DNA from: Symsagittifera roscoffensis
Lineage: Eukaryota > Xenacoelomorpha > Acoela > Convolutidae
DNA: 64,000 nt
Assembly (NCBI RefSeq): GCF_963678635.1
Contig: NC_087062.1
Span: forward strand, 77,439,200-77,503,199
Direction of reading: 5' to 3'
Both the position numbers and the translations under genes were made by a program. The notes below the pieces were generated by a model. It saw nothing but the letters and a program-made list of their open reading frames with translations. It had not been told where the DNA came from and made no database searches. Positions 48,601 to 60,600 of the stretch are shown here, piece after piece (the first letter of the stretch is position 1; every line of letters begins with the position of its first letter).

Positions 48601-51600
48601 ACAAGTGATTTTTTTGTTTCGTTGCATTCGTTGATTCTTATTCAACTATAAGCAACATGTCTGATATTTATAAACATGTCTAACATAAGCAACATGTATG
48701 TTTTGACATTAATTTTTGGCTCTCTGGATTTCAAGCTACGTATTTCGGCTTGTAACTGCTACATATTTTTTTTCCAAATACTAGGTTAACGATTTTCATT
48801 TTTCTTCTCGTCGTTTTCCACACAGATTCAACTTAGTTCAAGACCAAGGTATTAAAATTTTAGTAAAGGTGGTTTTTAAATTTTTTAGACTGGGCTTTTT
48901 GTCACATTTTTGACAGCTAGCTTGCCTTGCTTTGTATGTGTTGTATCGTAAGTGGGGCGAAGGTCAGTGTCGCCACTGTGTTCAGTTTTGAGTTTTCCGA
49001 TCGGAATAAAAACCATTGAAACAGTTTTTGTCAAGAATGTGTCAGCCATGAAAGACCATGAACATTTTACGTGATATTTTTTCGTCGAAATCCAAAATTT
49101 GCGTTCTTTTTCAAAATTCTAAAGAAGCTTCCACCTTTTTTAAGAGCAATGAACGTAGTCAAAACTCTTATATTTGTCTTGGCGATTTTTTTTTGTTTTT
49201 TTTTTTCTCAGGAAAAGACTTAAAAATATATTTACGCTCAATTTTGATTTTTTTATATGGGTTTTGATATCTTTCTAATTTCACTTCGTTTCCTTGTTAA
49301 GGGAAGGCGAACTCCACTATAGAACAGCAAAAATGTATAGGTCGCAAAAAACGTGATCGACTTCTATTTCAATAATGGAATTCAATTTGTCAGATTTCCC
49401 ATCGAAATGAAAATTTTACCTATTGATCCAGTGTTTGCCATTTGGGTTTTTTGTCAATTTTATCAAAAAAGCAGGAATCTCAAATTGTTCGTGAAATTCA
49501 AAGAGCTTTAAGGGAGTATATTTTTCTTAAGATCGATAGCTGAAGTGTTTTTCAAAAGGCAAGTCAGTTTTAGTCGTTACCTGGCGTTCATTACTCTTTC
49601 CAGCTGTCATTTGGCTATTTTTCTATTTTAGATCTTCTCGGCTTATTGCTTAAACCTCTTTTGTCAGAATTTCACGATGGACACTTATTCTGTAACAAAT
49701 CGTCTTAGATTCAATTGGACGCTATTTGAAATTCATTAAAGTCCTGATACGGATATAGTTTCGAAATCGGAATTTTCAGATTTCCAAAATTTGTTCGAGA
49801 AANNNNNNNNNNNNNNNNNNNNNNNNNNNNNNNNNNNNNNNNNNNNNNNNNNNNNNNNNNNNNNNNNNNNNNNNNNNNNNNNNNNNNNNNNNNNNNNNNN
49901 NNNNNNNNNNNNNNNNNNNNNNNNNNNNNNNNNNNNNNNNNNNNNNNNNNNNNNNNNNNNNNNNNNNNNNNNNNNNNNNNNNNNNNNNNNNNNNNNNNNN
50001 NNTATATTTTTTTTTTTTTCAAATTTGAATCATGTTGAAAAATTTTGAATCAATTTTTTTTTGGTTTCATTTCTTTTACTCGTTTTCTGGTTATCTATTT
50101 GCTGTTTTTTGTTGAAATTTTTTGCAGCGCTCATGTGCTCGGATCATTGTGATATTTACACTGACGAGCGAAGTTTATTAGTACGAACCTTCTTTTTTTC
50201 TAACTTGGCTCGCAAATAAAAGTGTTCACTTTCACTTATTTTGTGGCACTTTTGCTAGAATCACGATCTGTAGCATTGGAAATTTCTTAGCAACTGTTCT
50301 CTGCCGAAGTTTTAGTAATTGGAGGCTTGTTTCTACCTTTTCTTATTGCTTTTTTCAGAGTTCCTTTTTGTCGTGTTCTCGCTAGTGTTTGAGAAGTGTC
50401 TGTATGTAACATTTTAGCGTATTATTTGATTAAGAGTAATGAACGTAGTGAAGACTCTTACATAGTTCTTGCTGATTTTTTTTTCAGGAAAAGTCTTAAA
50501 ATATTGATGCACTTAGGTATATATGCACTTTTTGAGTTATTTTGAAATTCTTTTTCTGAAAGTGACTTAAATAGCATTTTCCAAAAACGAACGTGCAAAT
50601 GGCGAGAAAATTCGTGAACGATTACTAGTTTCGAAAGTGGAATTTAATTTTTAGATTTCCTGCGGAATAAAAACTTACTTGTTGATCCAGTTTTCTCAAC
50701 TTGGGTTAATGTTATCAAAAACGCGCCAGTAATAAATCGTTCTAGAAATTCAAAGAGCTTAAAGGGCATCTATTTTTTTCTTTGAAATTCGAAAGTTGAG
50801 ATTTTTTCAAGAAAGTTAGTGTTTTTTATGGTTACTTGCGTTCATTACTCTTTTCCAATCTTCGATTGGCTGTGTTATGGCTCTTGTACAGCACTTATTT
50901 GATGATTTCAAGCTCACAGGGAGGGCAAAAAAGCTGACAAGGGTTGAAAAAAAGAAGATTGGAGAAACAAGGAGAAAAAGAAACTACGAAACTTCTTTAT
51001 AGTGTTTAGATCACTTTTTAGGGTTCTGCTTTGTTTCCTGACTACTGAATGCTGAAACTGTATTTACCGAAGCTATGTAGTATAGTTGCGTGAGCTTCAT
51101 TGTTTTAGCCCCTTAATTTTTCTCGAAAACATATGTTATATCTTTACGATGAATTCAATTCATAGAGCTATCGACGAACAGCTGCTATCTTCATAGTCCA
51201 AATTGAACTAAATTCTGATGAAGTGATAATAGAAGGGTTTCTTGCAAAAGGGTTTCTTGTTTTGATGATGATGTTAAAAACGATTTCAGGCGTCCAAAAG
51301 AGCAAGCGAGGTGGCCCTTTCAAGTCCAAATTTGGCGGCAACCATCACCTGATTGACCCGGTCTACGGCGACACTAACAGTTACGAAGGCGGACAGCAGC
51401 AGACCAGTTCAGGTAAGGGCTACAAAAACTGTAGGTATTAGTGGGCTCCAAATTTTGTTTATTCCAATCGAACTTTTCCCGCCAAAAATTATATCTTGGT
51501 TTTAGAGATGTTGAAAACGTCTCAGAGCCTAATTTGGAGCATGAAAGGAAAATTTTTCATCATAAACTACGAGTTGAGTGTTTCCAAGCAATTGCAATCA

Positions 51601-54600
51601 ACATCTAACCGACTTAACCTGAAGATGAGACCATGGGACATGAAAATTTGTCGTCAGACTCATTGTGTTCGTTCTAGAAAAATAAACTTTTTTATCCGTC
51701 GTTAGACGCATTGGTTCCATTCTGGAAAAATCAACTTTTCCAAGGAAGTATTGTTTTTTTTTCAAGGAAATCATCGAAACAAATCAGGACAATAGGACTG
51801 CGTTAATGAAATTTTTATGCAATAAATTTTATAGTGTGGTCACTTATTTGGTGGATTTAGGTTACGATAACGAGCTCAGTCCAGGCAGTGAGACTTCTTC
51901 CATCTGCTCCCAAACGAGTCTTCCTTTCTCATTTGGCACTAAAAACACTGCATGTCTCTTCATCTTTGTCGGAGACGTCAAAGACAAGGTCAGCAAACTA
52001 CAGGGAGCTGTTAGGGGAAAGGGATGTAAATGCATAACTTTTCAGTTGGTCGCACACGTAAAAACCGGTCGTGCTAAATTTTCGAATTCGGCAGTTTGGC
52101 ATTTTTTTTTCAAGCTAATTTTGGATTTGTTTTTAAAAATATCTTACGGAATTCAAAAAAATTTGGATATTGTTTTATTTTATTGATATTCATTGAAAAA
52201 CAAATAACTTCTGTCCTTTTAAGTGTCGATGAACGTAGTAGACACATGGATAGGTCGTTATGATTTTTTTTTCGCTTTTTTTAGGGAAAGTCTTTAAAAA
52301 TTGTTCAGACTCAAGTTTACTTTTTGGCGGTTTGACTTTCGCGGTTAGAAGCGTTATCAAATCGGAATATAGAGTTTCTTCGATAAGCAACTAGTTTAAC
52401 TGAATCATTTGTGCAGTTATCATTTTTATTGCTGATTACGAAAACTAGTTCACGGCTAAGGGCTTAGGCTCGAATCCGGTCAGCACCTGTTGCTTCAAAA
52501 TAATTGGTAGTAGTTGAATCATTACTATTGGTTTTAGAAAAACCCTTTCTTGGCGATTGGAGCAGCCGCCGAGATTGTGCCAGTGGAAGTATTGAGCTCG
52601 AGCAAGCTGCGCGACTCTTTCACCAACTTGCTCAACTCCCTCGCTCCTCCAGACAACCCCAAGAGGTCCAAGTATGGAGGTGGGGGTGCAGATCCCCCTG
52701 TTGATATGGGGATATCCCACGAGAAATCGGGCACAGGAGGGGGAAAGAGTCCAAAAGAACACGTGGACAAGTGGTTGCAACAGGTGTCCAAGCTATTGCA
52801 TGTCACTATGCAGGTCGTCACTGTCATGGCACAGGGAAAGTCTGTCATGTTGTGCCTGGAGGATCACAATGACATGACAGCTCAGGTGATCATGAGCTCA
52901 GAAGTTAAACATTATGAAGTTAATCTATGAGCAATACTCAATTCAAAACCAGCCGAATTTAGACATACTTTACTATAAAAATTTTGGTAAATCCAAGGGA
53001 ATGCAAAGTAGGGCATGGATTTTAGTTGTCTAGGAACTGAAAAATAGCTGATTTTTTTTTTTTTGGGGGGGGGGGGGGGTCTTTACGCAGGTTGCATTGA
53101 TTTTGCAAGGAAATTGCGACGCTCAAGTTTCTTTAAATGATTTCTGTGGAATTTTAGCCAAAATGATCAGTACGCTTAATCTAAATAGATAAATAGTTCG
53201 GTTAGGGATAGTGGTAAATTCTTTTCAGGTCGTCAAAATAGCTTCAAACCAGCTGCTAAACGGTTTTGAATAATTGTTCTGTTTTTTTTTCTCGCATTCA
53301 TGTGAAGTTAAATTTTGACTTTGTACATCATTTTGAGTTTCAATAATCGATTGAAAGAATTGAATGGTTCTTCTCAACGATCTACACTCAAGAGTTGTTG
53401 GATGTGTTTATTTTGCTTTAGGTCACTTCTCTGGCGCAGCTACTGATGGACCCGGAGTACAGGACAGTAGACGGGTTCTGCACTCTGGTGGACAAGGAGT
53501 GGCTCTCTTTTGGTCACCGCTTCAAGTACAAGACGGGCCAGTTCGACTTTCCCAGCAACGGATTCTGTCCCACTTTCCTCCTCTTCTTAGACGCTGTCAA
53601 TCAGGTAAATTTTTGTAAACCTGAGCTAATCAGTAATTAAATACAACATTTCAGATGTATGCCTTCATTTGATATCAATCAAACCGTTTCGAACATTTTA
53701 ATTTTTGTTATGATCAAATTTCAAAGTAGCAAGTTTGAGCTACATGAGAAAAAGAATCCGCTTGTCTGGTCAAAAATAAACCGAAATGTCCAATGATCGA
53801 AGTGAGCTTTCATCTATACAGGTCCTGTCGTTTTTTTTTTCAAGAAAAATTTTGAAAATTGTTCTCTCTTTAGACAAAATTGCAAGTGGCGCCAAAAAAA
53901 ACGTGAATTGCGTTGAATTGCGTTTAGTTTTAGAATTGGGTTTCAATCTTAACACATGCGAGGATGGTGTTGTTGTACATTCAGTCCTTTTTCCAGCCGA
54001 AGTGTCACGTTTTTGTGTACAGTTAATCGAAATCCAAACTTTTGAGGGTCTGCTTCATAACCTTTTGGAGATATCAACGCCTTGAGCGCATGTAATAAGA
54101 TACTTAACCGGCAATAATTGACATAAAGTTCAGAATTTACTCAATTTGCAGTTTGACGGAACCTTTTTATACAGTTTGAAAATTTTGTTGCCTAAAGCTC
54201 AGACTCGAAAGATATTTTAATCTGCGATAGTTTTTTTATGAAATAAAGGGGGTTTAAATTTGGGACTACTTTGGTTAGTTTTGGATACATAAAGGGCTCT
54301 ATTTAGGGATTTTACGTAAGCGGCCTAAGTACGTGAGCGAGCGGCAAAGTCAGCCGGCTCAATTTCTTCAAATTGAACCGAGGCCTGCTAATTGATCGGA
54401 ATAATGCGTTGCTAATTGAGAAACATATCACTTTGTACCTGACATCCGAAATTTTTGCTTATGTTTTTATATCATTTTTTAACCATTAAAGACTTCGAAT
54501 ACGTTGTAGCGCTGTCGCAACAGTCAGTGCTACGATTTGATACTAGTATTTTTTTTCTTTTTTGAGTTTGGATATCCTCAACATATTTTTCTGTGTGTTC

Positions 54601-57600
54601 TTATTCTTTTCTTTTACTGTAGTTTCCGTTGTTTGGAGCTATTTTTGGCGTTTTTGCGCTTGTATTTGCGAAGTGCAGCTTTGCTTTTATGTGAAGATCT
54701 TAGTATAATAATAAAATTAACCGTTGATCCATTTTTGCGCCGGCGATCTTGAGAGCGTAATGTATTTGTAAGAACCTTCTTTTGTTCCAACTCAACTTGC
54801 AAGTAAAAGTGTTCATTAAAAGTGTTCACTTTTTTGGTGGCACATCTGTTCTCTGCTTTATTTGTGGCTAGTGTTTGTGATTTTTTAAGCATCTGTGGCT
54901 GAGTGGTTAATGCGTGACCAAGTGGTTGGTGCTCAACATCTATGCTATCCCTAGATGTTGTTTATCGAGGCATACGAAAATTTGGGTTCCCCTAGTATTT
55001 TTCAAAATCTTAAGTTTTTTTCGACTTATGTTTTTTTTTATGTTTGTGCTCTGGCGCTAAACTCCGCTTCATCTCTGTGTTTTACCCCTAACCCTAACCC
55101 CACTCTCTACAGCCTTCAAAAAAGTCCGTGGGGGATTTTTGACCATTTTTTTCTCGCAAACTGCACTTTCATTTTTGAGATTTTGGGTTTAATGGGTAGA
55201 ACGGATCTTGACAATCTCCGCTGCATCAGCGGCTACACCCATATTTTCTTTCACAAAAGTTTATGGCCCTCGGAAAAATTTTCGATTTTTTGAATGTTTT
55301 TTGAAACTTTTTATTTTATTCTCACAAACTATCCTCTCAAATCTGAGAATTTGATATAGAAAAAAAAGTTAAGAGATGCTCCCCTGTATAAGAAGTTATG
55401 TCCAATTTTTCAGAGTATGGAAGAAATATAATATGTCCTTTGGAAAATTCCAAATTCTGAAAAAAGATCACTCTTGTTTATTTTATTGGAGAACCAACTA
55501 AGGTTTTGGGTGAAGCCCAATTTTTCAATTTTTGAAATTACCACTTTCATCCCGCATCAGTACAACAAATGCACAAAATATCATATAGTACTTCCCGCTT
55601 TAGCTGGTTCCTAGTTTTAAAGCATCTATAACTGTTTTGTTGAAGTTCGGGTTCGTGGCGCAGATGCGAAGATGGGATACTCCAAATCTGAAGGTCGGAG
55701 GTTGGAAAGCAGCTCTAAAAAGAGAAATAAGAAAATTATAAAATCAGTCTCGAATAATGATCAATCACCAGGAATCGGATTCCGATTAGTAATTTTTCTT
55801 ATTTCTCTTTTAGAGCTGCTTTTTGTAGTTTTCTCGCCAATGTTTGCGAAGTGCAGCTTAGCCTCTTTGTTAAATTTTTCCAATTGTACTTTGTCTATGT
55901 TTCGAGAAAGCGAAAACATAGTTTCAAGAACGTTTATGTTCCATATCTGTAATATTGACATTTTTTAATCAAACTGTTGGCTTGGTGCTATGCTAATCGT
56001 ACTTTAAGCATACTCTTCATCAAATGAATCAAACGAAGTCAAAATTAATGCTTCAGGCGCTAGTGCAACATCCGACGGAATTCGAGTTCAACTCGTTTTT
56101 TCTGCAGACCATCGCCTACCACCACATGTCAAATAGGTTCTCCACCTTCCTCGGCAACAGTGACCTGGACAGGATAAAGTTACAGGTGAGGAAAAGAACA
56201 AGATAATTCATTTAAGGTTAGTCTGGCCAAGTTAACTTTCCCCATCGTTAAGCTTTGAAGATGTTAACTTGATTCACATTTTGATTTTTCAACCAATCAT
56301 AAAAATTAATTGCGCAGCGTTAATCATTTTTATTTTACAAATGTTAATAGCGAAGCGGAGAAGTTAGATTAATTCTATTCAGGGAGAGGATGTTTCTAAA
56401 GGGTGAGAGGAACTAAAGAGCATTATTTTTTTGGGAGAGGATGATAAAACATGCTACAAATAAATGACTTTTAGAGTCGAGTGATATATTGTGTTACGCT
56501 TGCGTTTTTGAAAAATGAAAAAGTTCTCATGCTGGCGAGAAACATTGATATGAACTTTTTAGTTTTTCTGACTTTTCTCTTCCTAGTCATTTTCTTTTTT
56601 TCGTCTCTCTTAACGAATCTTACATAAAACTTGTTGTGATCCAACTATCCTGTGTTGTGTTCTAGGCGGCGTTGTTTGAGAATGACGCGACGGCTGTGCA
56701 GGAAGGCAGGGAGTCCCTGTGGAGGTTCCTTAACACCATGCACAACGCCAGTCCTCACTTCATCAACTACTCCTGCTCGACATACAAAGACTTCACAGGG
56801 GTCAGTGAATTAATGCTACCAACAACATCTTCATTTTCTGGTTGTCTAATTGTTCAAGCAGTGGGGACTTGAGGAAGGAAATCATCGCTTTTTCCTTAAT
56901 TTTATTTTCTTAGCTATTACCGAAAGAATAAATTTCTCCGGTCACGTATAACATAAATTTAGCAATTCATCGTTATTAGTAATTTTTAAAATGAGACTCG
57001 GAGAGGATAGACAACGGGGCCATATGGCACACAAAAGCCTACCCTAGCTACGAAGAGACTGTGCTGTTTAAAGTTGAGTTGACATACTTTTATAAATGAA
57101 AGTTGGATACAAGTGATCACGTGGTTAGATCAGTTGGATTAGGATTTAAAATGGCCATAGATTCATAATAAATAACATAGTTTCAGGCTAGTTGCCAATG
57201 CCGCGTTTGAAGTTAGCTATCACAGTTTATAATTGTTCTGAGTCTGCTAAAAACCGGTCTGCTAAAAACCGGTCTGCTAAAAAACCGGTCTGCTAAAATC
57301 CCTAGCACCCTCTTTGCCTTATGTATGCTTGCGGGGAATATAAAAAAGCTGAATGAGTTAATCTTTGATTTGACACCGAGTTCTTTGCTTATAACTGATT
57401 AATGTGTTTCACTGCTCGCTATAGCTTTTCGAGGATAGTCCAAAGCATATTCGTGTAAGTATCATAGAAGTCTTGTCATGCGTGCCGATCGATTATCATG
57501 CGAAAAGTCGATTTTACTTCAAGGCATATTTCCGTTTATTTTCTTGTACTTTCTCGTTTTGTCGTTCATTTTGCATGTTGGCGAAGTCAGCTTCGCCACT

Positions 57601-60600
57601 CTGTGTAACAAGTATAGAACAGTTTGCGTACTCCATTAAAAGTGTGCAAATAGCGGTAAAAATTGCACTTGAGTTAAATCGTTTCTTAAGGCCTTGTTTT
57701 TTGCAGAAAAAGTTCCTTGAAGAAAAGCATTTTCGTTCAAATTCAATTTCTGTCGATTTGAGTTTTGATTATTCCGAAGAAACTAGCAAAATATTTGTTA
57801 TCGATGTGGTTTCTTCGAGACAAATGTTGGCTTTTGAACTACCGTTTTTAAGGAGCTTTGCATACTGCCTGAAAATTAACGTCTTGAGCTCAAATTAAAA
57901 ACATATTTCACCTGTGGTTGTTTTTTATTGATTTGATCCGGCTCGGGGGATTATTTGGCCCCCTTTTTTTGGATTATTTTCATTTTCTGAGATTAAGGGT
58001 TCAATTAAAAGAGCTTGTACTGGATATCTCTCCTGCATAAGCTGCTGTCCCCTATTTTTGATAGAAAATGAGTTTGGCCTTAGAAAATGTCCGAATTTTG
58101 AAATCTTGGCCGTTTTTTTTTGAAAATTTCTTCCTTTCACTAAAACTACTCTGCTAAATGTAAGATCAAGGGTTTGATCGAAAGACCATATTTCGTGAAA
58201 ATTCGCTATCCAGCTGGTCTCGCCCTAAGTTTTTTATGAAAAAAGTTATAGCCTTGAAAAAAGTACAATTTTTAAAATTTTGCTCGTTTTTGAAGGTTTT
58301 TTTACTCTACTCAAAAAATTACCTGCCAAATCTGAGAGGAAAAATTTTTATCGGAGAAACAAGGACTAGGATTTTTCTCTCTGCATAAGCAACTACGCCC
58401 CTTTTTTCGTAGAAAATTAGTTTTGGACTTGTGAAATTCAGACCATTTTCGGAGGCTGTTGCCGAGAACTACCTTGCTAAATCTGAGATAAAGGGTTTAA
58501 TCGAAAGAACAAACGCTTGGGAATTTGTCTTTTTAGTGATTGTGTTTTAGTTCTTGTATAAAAGCAATGCTGAATTTAGGAAAACTCCATGTTTCGAATT
58601 TTTTCCCGCTTTTGGATTTTTTCAATTCTCAGAAACGACCATGCCAATTTTGAAAAAAAAAATCAAACGGAGATGCAATTTCCCCTGCAAAAGCATGATC
58701 TCCCTTTTTTTGATAGTAATCAGCTATGATCTTGGTAAACGTCGTTTTTTGACATTTAGACACTTTTTGAATTATTCGCATTACCTTTTGCATCACAACA
58801 TTTTTGTTTAATTAGCTGCGTTTCTAATGTTTTTCTTTTGTTAAGCGCAGATGATAGGGCGTGTGGTTTTTAATCTCCAGAGTGTAAACTTGATTCCGGC
58901 ACAAGGCAGAACTTTTATATATTTTACTTTCTTTCCTTTTTTCTCTTTTTGACCTGACCCTGTTAGAGCTTTTCTTGCTTGCGTTTGCGAAGTGCAGCTT
59001 TGCCTCTGTGTATTGTTTAATAATCCCTCGAGTTATTGTGTTTGCATCCCTACCTTGGTCGCTTAGTGCAATCATCGGTTTTACCATATAAATGAAGATG
59101 AATCGAATCAATCTTTGATGTTTTATTTGAACTTATGTAATTGTTTGAACTGCCTTGCATCGCGAACTTCTCTTTGGCGTTCGAAGTGAGCCATTTTGGA
59201 CTTCAAAGATACTCTATTGCTTGACCCTCAGTCCGTTTTCTCTGTTTCAAATTCCTCAGAAAAGAATCACTATTGGATTCATCGTATTCTAGATAAATCC
59301 AGATGATGATCAAGGCAATGATCTATAAATTTAATAACAAAATTTCATGTTTGAAAGAAAATGAATCCTTTGTGGTCTTTCGAGTTAATTCTTTAGAGTT
59401 TCTTGAAGAAGTCCCAGTTCAATATGTACTTCAACTTGAAATGCAGCTGCACTACAGTTGGATGTATAACTAGGGTTGATGTTTACATAACCTTTGTCTA
59501 GAGAAGCAATGTTAATAAATAGATTCCTCAAACATGCGTTTCTGTCTTCAGCGTAGAAGCATGCTTTCTGCATCTGCATGCAGTGCGTTACATTTCCTGC
59601 TGAACTAGTTGACTTTATGGGGGGGGGGGGGGTATTGGTGTTTATGGAGGTCAGTTTGTAGTGTGTTGAACCGCTTTAAGAATGGGTGAATATATTACTG
59701 ATTACTGATTTTAAAATTCAAGAGGAGAATTGTTAATCGAGTTACTAGATCAAGTTTCATACCCTCATTAGCATCAAAGTTTAAAAAAATACATCAGCAT
59801 CCGTTTTAAAATCTTGTTTTTTTTATTTACTCAAGGTATTTTGAACCATCAAGTATCAAGCACAAATTGAGAGAAAGAAAACGTGATTGAATTGCAGCTT
59901 GAAGTGGATTTCACGTTTGAAATTGGAGAAAAAATCAATGTTCAGGAAAATCAATATTTTTTGGTTTCTTTGTGTTCATTGATAATTTCCAATCCTTTGC
60001 TGTCAATGTTCGGAAAAAGTTTAGAAAAATTGTAAAACGAATTATCGGAAAATGGAAAAAAAAACCATTGATTCATTATATGGTGATCCATTTGGTTTCT
60101 TTCTGTTTTGTGTGAATTATCAGATTTAGATATACCGACTTTTGCATCTTATGCAAATGCGTTCTTGTTTGAAGCCATCGTCAAATAAACTTCAAAATTT
60201 CTTGCAAAGTGATATTTTTCTTATGAAAAAAAAACTGTTCAGAAAGCCGATTAAAATTTACTTGAAGATTGTTTTTGCGGATATTATTAGCATGGTTAAA
60301 AGCGGCGTAAAAATGCCTTGTTGACGTTTTCTTGCATCATGCTTCTAGTTTGTGTCCAACCCCGGATGCCTCTATCTTAACTGGTCAGTAGCTGCTTTGG
60401 AATTGTGGTCCTTCTACCTGCCGGAGTCATTGACTGACGCCAACCTCTACGAACTGGACCTCGAACCCAATCCCCATCAGCCGGAGCAGAAGAACTTCAT
60501 GACTGGTTCGCTGGTGGACCCACAGCTGGGGACTCCAGAGAACCAGCAGAGTTTGATCAATGCTTCCGTGTCTGCTGTGAACCTGCAAGATGAAGTTTCT

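Larger units (their letters stand above)
47407..51289 (+). other. sbf intron 28 (3.9 kb, with assembly gap)
   Basis: Largely Helentron-like repeats (47760-48460, 49141-49622, 50431-50875), a SINE without its tRNA core, a tail-hairpin relic and a 200-base N gap. Confidence 0.75.
53605..56056 (+). other. sbf intron 32
   Basis: 2.45 kb with a short Helentron-like piece, SINE copies at 54600, 54770 and 55650, and two satellite units at 55110-55490. 53920-54590 shows nothing clear. Confidence 0.75.
57455..60348 (+). other. sbf intron 35
   Basis: 2.9 kb with a SINE tail, a 170-bp satellite array, a SINE and a G-run near 59620. 59020-60340 shows nothing else. Confidence 0.75.

Noticed and set aside
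49711-50048. Open frames across the N run
   Set aside because: They are artefacts of undetermined bases.
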